A stretch of DNA of 5,346 nucleotides. It comes from Myxococcales bacterium. Lineage in GTDB: Bacteria > Myxococcota_A > Polyangia > Fen-1088. The DNA lies in assembly GCA_003170035.1 (NCBI GenBank), contig PMZX01000299.1:1-5346 (forward strand). Direction: 5' to 3'. Made by a program: the position numbers and the translations under genes. Positions 1 to 5,346 of the stretch are shown one piece after another. Every line of letters starts with the position of its first letter. Position 1 is the first letter of the stretch. The notes below the pieces were generated by a model. It was not told the DNA's origin and made no database searches. It worked only from the letters and a program-made list of their open reading frames with translations.

Positions 1-2255
1 TCGCCGTCCCAGAAGGTCGACACCGGCCGGCCACCGAGAGCCGTTTGGAACACATGCTGGAAATCGCCCAGATTCATGCCGTAGCGAGCCAGCGCCATGC
101 GGTCCGGTTCCACCTGGACCTGGGGCAACTCGCCGCTCTTCACGATGCCCAGGTCAGCCACGCCCAAAACCTTGCCGATGGCGTACTTCGTCTTCTCAGC
201 CTGCTTCTGCAGGGCCACCAGATTGTCGCCGTAGATCTTCACCGCGATCTGGCCGAACTGGCCGCTGATGTTCTCGTTCACATTGTCGCGGATGGGCTGC
301 GAGAAGTTCACTTCGACGCCGGGCATCTCGGCGATCGCCTTGTGTAGCGCCTTGACCACGTCGCCCAGGGTGCGCGTCTCGCGCGGCCACTCGGCGGCGG
401 GCTTCAGCTTGACGAAGAATTCCAGGTTACTCGCCAAAGAGGGGTCCGTGCCGTCCTCGGGCCGGCCGAGTTGCGACATGACGTCGTCCACCTGGGGCGC
501 GGCACGGATGATTTCGGACAGGTGGGGAACGAAACGCCGCCCTTCGGACAGGGACACGTTGGATGGCAACGTGAAGGTGAGGTACAAGCTTCCTTCGTTG
601 AGCTCGGGCAAGAACTCCGAGCCCAGGCGGCCCAGGGTCAGCACGCTGACCAGCAGGGCCGCGGCCACGCCAGCCAGCACAACGCCAGGCCGCTTCAGCG
701 CCCAGGCCAGGGTCGGTGCGTACAGGCGATCCACGGCCAGCAGCACCGGCGATTCTCGGTGCTTCGCGGGCCTTCGATACACGAACGTCATCAGCACGGG
801 AATCAACGTCACCGAGAACAGCAACGCGCCCGCCAGCGCGCTGACCACGGTGTTGGCCATGGGCGCGAACATGCGGCCCTCAACCCGCTCGAGCATGAAG
901 ATGGGCAGGTAAGCCGCCATGATGATGAGCAACGAAAACACGGTGGGCCGCACCACGGTGCGTGCACCTTGCAGGATGCGCTCCTCCAAGCTGACCGGGC
1001 GCGGGCCATCGGGGGCGGTCAAACGGCGGGCGATGGCCTCGACCAGGACCACGCCGCCATCCACGATCACGCCGAAATCCACCGCGCCCATGGACAGAAG
1101 ATTGGCACTCATGCCTCGCGTGTGCAGGTAGATGAATGAGGCCAAAAGCGACAGCGGAATCAGGGTGCCCACGGCCAGAGCCAGGCCCAGGTCGAGTAGG
1201 AAGACGAACAACACCAGGGTCACCAGCAGCGCGCCTTCGAGCAGATTGCGGCCAACGGTGAGAAGTGTAGTGTTGACCAGGTCGGTGCGGTCGTAGAAAG
1301 GCACCACGCGCGCGCCGTCGGGCTCCAGGCGGCGATCCACGTCTTCGATGGCGGCGCGCACGCGCTCCAGCACCACCGAGGGGTTCTCACCCCGGCGCAG
1401 CAGCACGATGCCCTCGATGGCCTCGGTCTCCTTGCCATGGCTGACCACGCCCTGGCGCGGGGCCCAGCCCTCGGCCACCTCGGCCACGTCGCGCAGGAAG
1501 ACCGGCGTTCCCTCGTGGGTGGCCACGCGCACCTGGCGCAGATCCTCGATGGAGTCGAACAGCCCCTGGCTACGGATCACGAACTGCTCGGCGCCTCGTT
1601 CCAGGATTCCGCCCGAGGCATTTACCGAGCCGGCGGAGATGGCCTGCTCGAGGTCCGCCAGGGTCAGGTGGTGGCGCGCCAGGCGCAGCGGATCGGGTTG
1701 CACGTGGATCTCGCGTTGCAGACCGCCGTAGCTGACCACGTCGGCCACGCCCAGCACGCGCATCAGCGCGGGCCGCACCACCCAGTCCTGCAGGGTGCGC
1801 AGCTTCATGGGGTCGTGGTGCGCGCCTTGCAAGGTGTAGCGGTAGACCTCGCCGATGGGAGTGGCCAGGGCGCCCAGGTCGGCGCTCACGCCTTCGGGCA
1901 GATCCGCCTTGCGCAGCCGTTCCAGTACCTGCTGCCGCGCGGGCAGCGCATCCGTGCCATCCTGAAAGGTCAGCGTGACGTAGGATAGGCCAAACATGGA
2001 GATGTTGCGCAGGCGTGCCAGCCCCGGGGTGCCGTTCAGGGCGCGCTCGATGGGCAGGCCGATCTGGCGCTCCACTTCCTCGGAAGGCTGGCCGGGAAAG
2101 AGGGTGATGACGTTGACCTGTGTGTCGGTTGGATCCGGGAACGCCTCCACGGTCAGGTTCTGGAACGACAGGTATCCCCAGATTGCGAAAGCGGCGGTAA
2201 CGAACATCACCGCCCCGCGATTCTTGAGTGAGAAGGCAACCAGCTTCTCGAACAT
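1..2255 (-). CDS. czcA: Heavy-metal efflux RND transporter, CzcA/CusA family (3' end off window)
   Basis: Inner-membrane, proton-driven pump subunit of a tripartite metal exporter. The frame is open for 751 codons from the ATG at 2255 and runs off the left edge; the family is usually about 1,030-1,060 residues, so roughly 280-300 are missing. Visible in order: an N-terminal helix (about 12-30), the first periplasmic porter region (about 31-335), a helix bundle (about 339-491), another helix (523-543), and the start of the second porter region. Helix 4 carries DFGVIVDGGVVLVEA with D393, D399 and E406, spaced exactly as CzcA D402/D408/E415, the proton/metal relay. The family block RPTVFSLLIIMAAYLPIFML follows (436-455). 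CusA's Cu/Ag-binding Met positions (573, 623, 672) have no Met counterpart near residues 558-670, which argues for divalent cations; this is inference. The start has a good ribosome binding site and lies 24 bases after the adaptor gene. The symbol denotes family, not proven substrate. Confidence 0.95.
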   Translation of the reverse strand, partial: MFEKLVAFSLKNRGAVMFVTAAFAIWGYLSFQNLTVEAFPDPTDTQVNVITLFPGQPSEEVERQIGLPIERALNGTPGLARLRNISMFGLSYVTLTFQDGTDALPARQQVLERLRKADLPEGVSADLGALATPIGEVYRYTLQGAHHDPMKLRTLQDWVVRPALMRVLGVADVVSYGGLQREIHVQPDPLRLARHHLTLADLEQAISAGSVNASGGILERGAEQFVIRSQGLFDSIEDLRQVRVATHEGTPVFLRDVAEVAEGWAPRQGVVSHGKETEAIEGIVLLRRGENPSVVLERVRAAIEDVDRRLEPDGARVVPFYDRTDLVNTTLLTVGRNLLEGALLVTLVLFVFLLDLGLALAVGTLIPLSLLASFIYLHTRGMSANLLSMGAVDFGVIVDGGVVLVEAIARRLTAPDGPRPVSLEERILQGARTVVRPTVFSLLIIMAAYLPIFMLERVEGRMFAPMANTVVSALAGALLFSVTLIPVLMTFVYRRPAKHRESPVLLAVDRLYAPTLAWALKRPGVVLAGVAAALLVSVLTLGRLGSEFLPELNEGSLYLTFTLPSNVSLSEGRRFVPHLSEIIRAAPQVDDVMSQLGRPEDGTDPSLASNLEFFVKLKPAAEWPRETRTLGDVVKALHKAIAEMPGVEVNFSQPIRDNVNENISGQFGQIAVKIYGDNLVALQKQAEKTKYAIGKVLGVADLGIVKSGELPQVQVEPDRMALARYGMNLGDFQHVFQTALGGRPVSTFWDG

Positions 2256-2262
2256 GTCACTG

Positions 2263-2268
2263 CTCCTC
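2263..2268 (-). promoter_or_regulatory. Shine-Dalgarno site of the RND pump gene
   Basis: The minus strand reads GAGGAG, then seven bases, then the ATG at 2255. This is a strong, well-spaced ribosome binding site and fixes the pump start. It sits inside the 24-base gap after the adaptor stop codon, so the pump has its own initiation signal, unlike the adaptor, which seems to depend on coupling. Confidence 0.75.
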
Positions 2269-2279
2269 GGAACGCCCGC

Positions 2280-3470
2280 CTAGTCCGCTAGATCGACTTC
2301 GTTGAGCAGGAGGAGCGCGCCGCTCGATACGTATCGGGTTCCGGGCGCAAGACCGGCGAGAAGTTCCACTTCACCGTCGCGCTGGCGGCCCAGGGTGACG
2401 GGCACGCGTTCCAGGCGACTGGGACTCTTGGCCACGAAGACCACCGACTTCTCCCCGTCAGTCACCACCGCGCTGGATGGCACCCGCACCCGCAAGGACG
2501 CGGCAGGCGGCGAGAATAGAATCTCGACCAAGCTGTTGGGCCGCAGGGCCCGATCCTCATTCGCCACGCGGATGCGAACCTCCACAGCGCGCCGCTCCGG
2601 GTCCACCACCTCGGAGACATGCTCGACCTTGCCCCGGCGCACGACCGTACCCCCCTGTGCCCGCACCTCAACCTCCGCGCCTTGCTTCACGTCGGCCGAA
2701 TCGTTCTCGGCCACGTCGGCCAGGACCAGGACCTCGTCCAGATCGGAGATCTGCACCAGAGGTTTGTCCCGCCCCGGCGCGACCTCCTGGTTCGAGTAGA
2801 CGTCAATGTCCACCACGGCGCCCCGGCGCGGCGCTGTGACCCAGAACAGATTGGGTCCGTCGGCTGCGATCTTCAGACTCTGCAGCTTGGAACGCGCGGT
2901 GTTGTGGGTCAGTTCGGCCTCTCTTAGCTGGGCCTCGGCGATGAGCTGCTCCTTCTCAGCCGTGGCTTGCAAACGCACCAGATCGCGCGTGCGATCGAGC
3001 ACTTTCTGCTTGACCACAACATCGGCCCGCGCTGATTCGCGTGCGCTCTCCAGATCGGCCATCTCGCCGCTGCGTACGGAAAACAGGTGCGCGCCCTTTT
3101 CCACGCGATCGCCCAGCCGCACGGCCACGCGATCGATGCGTCCGGCTAGCGGCGTGCCCACGGCGGAGGTGCGCCGCTCGTCAAAGCTGATGCGACCGGG
3201 ATTGGGCAAGAGCGCCACCGGCGGTGCGGCCTGCGCAACCGCCAGCTCCACGTATTTCCACTGCGGCGCCGAGGCGGGCAGATTCACGCCGCCCTGGTCG
3301 GCCAGCCGGGGGGGGACGGGCCCAGGGCTCTTGGCGTTTCCAAACAGAAGCACCCAGGACGGAACGGCAGCGGCCAGGACTAAGGCCGCCAGGCCCAGTC
3401 TCTTTCCTCGGCGTGGCCGTGGCAAGGGTGTGGTCATGATGGGCTGAAGGGAAGTCGGCGAGGGGATCAT
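2280..3470 (-). CDS. Periplasmic adaptor (membrane fusion) subunit of metal RND efflux, HlyD/CzcB family
   Basis: Bridges the inner-membrane pump and the outer-membrane channel. The protein has 396 residues. A basic stretch (PRPRRGKR, 17-24) precedes a hydrophobic segment (about 25-44) with no lipobox cysteine, so it is probably a signal anchor or signal peptide. Then come the first lipoyl half-motif (about 105-133, TPLAGRIDRVAVRLGDRVEKG), a short coiled-coil hairpin (about 135-201), the second lipoyl half (about 210-243), a beta-barrel (about 247-320) and a membrane-proximal domain (about 328-394, ending LLLLNEVDLAD). The order and length fit CzcB-like adaptors. No Met-, His- or Cys-rich metal-binding extension is present: Met occurs only at 1, 12 and 137, I see no Cys, and His only at 128, 189 and 284. 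That is unlike the CusB copper site. The ATG at 3470 overlaps the upstream TGA. A second ATG at 3437 (M12) also precedes the hydrophobic segment and cannot be excluded. Confidence 0.93.
   Translation of the reverse strand: MIPSPTSLQPIMTTPLPRPRRGKRLGLAALVLAAAVPSWVLLFGNAKSPGPVPPRLADQGGVNLPASAPQWKYVELAVAQAAPPVALLPNPGRISFDERRTSAVGTPLAGRIDRVAVRLGDRVEKGAHLFSVRSGEMADLESARESARADVVVKQKVLDRTRDLVRLQATAEKEQLIAEAQLREAELTHNTARSKLQSLKIAADGPNLFWVTAPRRGAVVDIDVYSNQEVAPGRDKPLVQISDLDEVLVLADVAENDSADVKQGAEVEVRAQGGTVVRRGKVEHVSEVVDPERRAVEVRIRVANEDRALRPNSLVEILFSPPAASLRVRVPSSAVVTDGEKSVVFVAKSPSRLERVPVTLGRQRDGEVELLAGLAPGTRYVSSGALLLLNEVDLAD
3467..3470 (-). promoter_or_regulatory. ATGA stop-start overlap coupling channel and adaptor translation
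   Basis: On the minus strand the four bases ATGA contain both the adaptor start (ATG, 3470-3468) and the channel stop (TGA, 3469-3467). No clear Shine-Dalgarno motif precedes this ATG (upstream bases GTGTGGTGCC). Termination-reinitiation coupling is therefore the likely way the adaptor is translated, keeping the two subunits in proportion. Confidence 0.7.
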
Positions 3471-4864
3471 GGCACCACACGTTGCCGGAGATCGTCGATG
3501 GCCACCGGGGATGTCCCGGCGGCGCGCAGCAATGCAAGCGAAGTTTCGAAACTGGCGAACTCCAGGTCAGCGGCGTCCGCCAGCAACTCGCCCAGCGTGC
3601 GCCGTGCCTGCAGCAGATCCTGCAGGGCCGCGCCTCCGGCGGTGACGGCCTTGGCGATGCGGTCGACGATCCCTTGCGCCATGGGCAGGGTGCTCCCGCG
3701 GGTGCGCACGCGCCGGGCGCGCAACTCGTCCATCTGGCGCAGGAGAATGGGCAGTTCCAAATTGGCCTGTGCCGTGGCCAGATCGTGGCTGCGGCGTGCG
3801 GCCCAGCGGCTGGCCGAGGCCTCGGCGCGGTCGGCGCGGCCGCGCTCGAAGACCGGCAGCGGGAAGGTCAGGCCCACCGAGACGCTCTTGCTCTGGTTGC
3901 CCGAGGCCAGGAATGTGTCATAGGAAAACCCCACGCGAAGCGCGGGATCGGGCCAGACTCGCGCCTGGGCCAACTCGCCCGCGGACTGGGCGGCCTCTTC
4001 GGTGGCAGCCAAGGATTTCAGATCGGGCCGATCGTCCAGCTTGGCCCGCAGATGTTCCAGGCTGTCCGCCGAACGCGAGACGGCGCTGTCGAAGAAAGCC
4101 TGCGCCCGCTCTGCGCTGCCAAACGGTTCACAGGTCGCGCCGGTCAGGCGCGCGCAGTCGGTCAGCGCAACCCCCAGCTTGTGTCGTTCCTCGGCCAGCG
4201 ACGAGCGCAAGCGCTCCTCCTCCAGGCGGGCCCGCTCAAACTCCAGGGCCGCGGCGTCGCCCTTTTCAGCGCGCCGGTGTTGCAACTCGGTCAACTTGGC
4301 CGCGTCTTCCACCAGTCCGGAGAGCGCGGCCATGCGTTGCTCGGACGAGGCGACGCGCCCAACCACGGCAAGAAGATCCAGCCAGGTCTCGCGAAGCCGA
4401 TCGGCTGCATCCCACAGCGCCGCCTCGGCCCCTTGGCGGGCTGCACGCTGGCGAAAGCCACGCTTGCGGATTTCAAAGGGCTGGGTCAGTCCCACAGCAT
4501 AGCTGGGGACATTGGCCAGACTGTTTGAAAGCCCGGGCGGATTGGTCTCGCCCACGGGAATGGTGTTCCAGCTCAGGTCGAGCGTGGGGTTGGGCAACGC
4601 CTCGGCGCGGACGATCTGGGCGCGCGCAGTAGCCACGCGGGCACGGGCAGCGGCCAGGTCAGGGGCCCGTTCCCATAGCAGGCGGCCCAGGTCAGGGTCG
4701 GGCGGCAGCGCGGCAAGTCGGAGCGACGCCGGCTGCCCCAGGTCAGCGGACCCCAGGAAGAGAAGAGCGACGGGAAACGCAGCCAGAGAGAACATGCTGA
4801 GCCCAGCTGCAGCAAGCCGCGTGCCCACACCCGGCAAGCAACGGCGCGGTCTTGCGCGCGACAT
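3467..4864 (-). CDS. Outer-membrane efflux channel, TolC/CzcC family
   Basis: Predicted trimeric outer-membrane channel through which the pump expels its substrate. The 465-residue protein fits the outer-membrane efflux protein family (OEP, usually about 420-480). A basic start (RARPRR, 3-8) and hydrophobic core (17-38) resemble a Sec signal peptide, with possible cleavage after GSA (38-40). There is no lipobox, so it is probably not a lipoprotein like CusC. Two similar halves follow, each with a beta-strand pair and long Ala/Leu/Arg/Glu-rich helices: about 66-236 (YAVGLTQPFEIRKRG at 122-136) and about 265-450 (VSVGLTFPLPVFERGRADRA at 328-347). I chose ATG 4864 because AAGGA lies nine bases upstream and the signal peptide starts directly. 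The same frame opens at a GTG at 4933, but that adds 23 residues that do not resemble a signal sequence. First gene of the operon; it ends inside the adaptor start. Confidence 0.92.
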   Translation of the reverse strand: MSRARPRRCLPGVGTRLAAAGLSMFSLAAFPVALLFLGSADLGQPASLRLAALPPDPDLGRLLWERAPDLAAARARVATARAQIVRAEALPNPTLDLSWNTIPVGETNPPGLSNSLANVPSYAVGLTQPFEIRKRGFRQRAARQGAEAALWDAADRLRETWLDLLAVVGRVASSEQRMAALSGLVEDAAKLTELQHRRAEKGDAAALEFERARLEEERLRSSLAEERHKLGVALTDCARLTGATCEPFGSAERAQAFFDSAVSRSADSLEHLRAKLDDRPDLKSLAATEEAAQSAGELAQARVWPDPALRVGFSYDTFLASGNQSKSVSVGLTFPLPVFERGRADRAEASASRWAARRSHDLATAQANLELPILLRQMDELRARRVRTRGSTLPMAQGIVDRIAKAVTAGGAALQDLLQARRTLGELLADAADLEFASFETSLALLRAAGTSPVAIDDLRQRVVP

Positions 4865-4873
4865 GGTGAAAGA

Positions 4874-4878
4874 TCCTT
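4874..4878 (-). promoter_or_regulatory. Shine-Dalgarno site of the outer-membrane channel gene
   Basis: The minus strand reads AAGGA followed by nine bases and the ATG at 4864. It supports this ATG over the upstream in-frame GTG at 4933, which would place the site inside the coding region. Confidence 0.6.
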
Positions 4879-4928
4879 GAAGCTCGAAGCCGAGCCCGAA
4901 AGATTCTTTTGTTTGCCACACGATCTCG

Positions 4929-4973
4929 CTCACGCTCGCGGTGCGTCTCCCTCCGCGAGACGGACTGCGTGAG
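4929..4973. repeat. Nested and competing inverted repeats in the operon leader
   Basis: Three exact inverted pairs share this segment. The outer pair is CTCACGC (4929-4935) with GCGTGAG (4967-4973). Inside it, CGTCTC (4944-4949) pairs with GAGACG (4957-4962) around a seven-base loop. Alternatively, CTCGCGG (4935-4941) pairs with CCGCGAG (4953-4959) around an 11-base loop. The last two cannot form together. The segment lies 65-109 bases upstream of the channel start. It could be an RNA leader structure or a protein-binding operator; the sequence alone does not decide. GC-rich DNA yields such pairs by chance fairly often. Confidence 0.45.
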
Positions 4974-4983
4974 AAGTAGCGAT

Positions 4984-5002
4984 CGACGCGTGGAGCGCGT
5001 CG
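4984..5002 (-). terminator. Possible T-less hairpin terminator of the sorting-tail gene
   Basis: CGACGCG (4984-4990) and CGCGTCG (4996-5002) form a perfect seven-pair, almost all-GC stem with a five-base loop. It begins 54 bases after the stop codon of the upstream gene on the minus strand. No T tract follows (next bases ATCGCTACTTCTC), so intrinsic termination would be weak; it could equally be an operator half-site pair. Confidence 0.35.
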
Positions 5003-5020
5003 CAGGTGCGCGCGCTCCTG
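5003..5020. repeat. Imperfect palindrome next to the hairpin
   Basis: An 18-base segment, CAGG-T-GCGCGCGC-T-CCTG, pairs with itself except for a T-T mismatch. It directly abuts the hairpin at 4984-5002. The alternating GC core makes chance self-complementarity likely. Confidence 0.3.
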
Positions 5021-5055
5021 GGTTCAGTGCCCCGTGTTTCGTGCTGAGGACTGGA

Positions 5056-5346
5056 CTACGACGATCGACGTCGACGTACGAAACGGCGCCGGATCTTTCC
5101 GGCCAGCACTGCGCCGAAGGCCAGCATCACGCCCCAGGGGGCGGCGCTGCGGTCGGCTCCCGCGATACGACATCCGCATCCCGAGCTGCCGCCGGTGACC
5201 GCCTTGCCCGAGGTTTGGGTCGTCCCAGTAGTGCCGCCGGTCGGGTTCGCGCCCGTTCCGGTTCCAGCGCTCGTTCCGACCGGCGTCGTCGTGCCCCCCG
5301 ATGGCGGCGTGACGCTCGTCGTTGTTCCGCCCGTGGGAGCCGTCGT
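5056..5346 (-). CDS. C-terminal part of a surface protein with a MYXO-CTERM-like sorting tail (5' end off window)
   Basis: Open from the right edge for 96 codons to a TAG at 5058-5056; the N-terminal part lies outside, so the functional domain is unknown. Visible residues 1-52 are a low-complexity Thr/Gly/Pro/Ser linker with three copies of P-[TS]-G-G-T-T (4-9, 15-20, 35-40). Next comes GSSGCGC with C57 and C59, a hydrophobic helix (about 68-83, containing PWGVMLAFGAVLAG), and a basic tail (84-96, KIRRRFVRRRRSS). Cys motif, single helix and Arg cluster at the extreme C-terminus match MYXO-CTERM domains, which in myxobacteria mark secreted proteins for cleavage and surface anchoring by a myxosortase. 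The linker would space the folded domain from the membrane. It shares the operon's strand but is separated by 191 bases and has no evident link to metal efflux. Sorting role is inferred from architecture. Confidence 0.8.
   Translation of the reverse strand, partial: TTAPTGGTTTSVTPPSGGTTTPVGTSAGTGTGANPTGGTTGTTQTSGKAVTGGSSGCGCRIAGADRSAAPWGVMLAFGAVLAGKIRRRFVRRRRSS

Larger units (their letters stand above)
4865..5055 (-). promoter_or_regulatory. Operon leader and intergenic region between the sorting-tail gene and the efflux operon
   Basis: This 191-base gap should contain the end of the upstream transcript and, if the efflux genes are separately expressed, their promoter. No convincing -35/-10 pair is visible. 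The one AT-richer patch, about 4901-4918 on the minus strand, contains AAGAAT, a poor -10 candidate. Most of 4929-5020 is occupied by inverted repeats, listed separately. I do not recognise a specific regulator box (for example a Zur or Fur site). Confidence 0.4.

Noticed and set aside
268..912. Plus-strand open frames of 214 and 222 codons (268-912 and 471-1139) opposite the RND pump gene.
   Set aside because: The minus frame gives an uninterrupted RND protein with family motifs through this whole stretch. The plus-strand products are low-complexity shadows.
2806..3447. Plus-strand open frame of 213 codons opposite the adaptor gene.
   Set aside because: Antisense to a clear HlyD-family adaptor, with no recognisable domain and no ribosome binding site of note.
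3482..4528. Long plus-strand open frame (348 codons) opposite the outer-membrane channel gene.
   Set aside because: It mirrors a convincing minus-strand OEP gene. The translation is compositionally odd (Arg/Gln/Gly/Ala-rich) with no domain pattern; GC-rich coding DNA commonly leaves such open antisense frames.
4865..4933. N-terminal extension of the channel gene from a GTG at 4933, adding 23 residues.
   Set aside because: The ATG at 4864 has an AAGGA site nine bases upstream and begins directly with a signal-peptide-like sequence; the extension would bury that signal.
4980..5070. Nine-base direct repeat CGATCGACG at 4980-4988 and 5062-5070.
   Set aside because: Short, with one copy inside a coding region; common in GC-rich DNA and not flanking any element that would suggest a target-site duplication.
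5068..5077. Ten-base perfect palindrome ACGTCGACGT.
   Set aside because: It lies within the Arg-codon run encoding the basic tail and is explained by repeated CGT/CGA codons.
1..5346. Mobile element, tRNA/rRNA, CRISPR or toxin-antitoxin content.
   Set aside because: No transposase or integrase motifs, regularly spaced repeats, or tRNA-like cloverleaf sequences were seen; the three efflux genes and the tail gene account for nearly all of the window.

Overview
The window is GC-rich and coded almost entirely on the minus strand. It looks like chromosomal DNA of a myxobacterium or a related 'deltaproteobacterium' (Myxococcota). The pointer to lineage is at the right edge: an incomplete protein ends in a Gly-Cys-Gly-Cys motif, one hydrophobic helix and an arginine-rich tail, preceded by a Thr/Gly/Pro linker. 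This is the architecture of the MYXO-CTERM surface-sorting signal. Lineage and sorting are inferred from pattern; no search was run.

Layout, right to left in the direction of transcription. (1) Positions 5346-5056 hold the C-terminal 96 codons of the sorting-tail protein. (2) Positions 5055-4865 are a 191-base gap holding several inverted repeats and the ribosome binding site of the next gene. (3) Positions 4864-3467 encode a TolC/CzcC-type outer-membrane efflux protein. (4) Positions 3470-2280 encode an HlyD/CzcB-type periplasmic adaptor, whose ATG overlaps the preceding TGA in an ATGA junction. (5) Positions 2255-1 encode the first 751 residues of a CzcA/CusA-type RND pump; its last ~280-300 residues lie beyond the left edge.

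Genes 3 to 5 form a classic czcCBA-order operon. Together they should build one tripartite pump spanning the inner membrane, periplasm and outer membrane that exports metal cations using the proton gradient. The transmembrane helix 4 acidic triad of CzcA (D393, D399, E406 here) is intact with the same spacing as CzcA D402/D408/E415. The methionines that bind Cu(I)/Ag(I) in CusA appear absent, and the adaptor is almost free of Met, Cys and His. I therefore favour a divalent-cation substrate (Zn/Co/Cd/Ni type) over copper or silver, but the exact metal cannot be read from the sequence.

No wholly new system is apparent. The points most worth a second look are the hairpin-rich operon leader, the MYXO-CTERM-like tail and the divergent transmembrane helix 4 motif. 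No RNA genes, mobile elements, CRISPR arrays or metal-responsive regulator genes were seen, and every long plus-strand reading frame lies opposite a convincing minus-strand gene.
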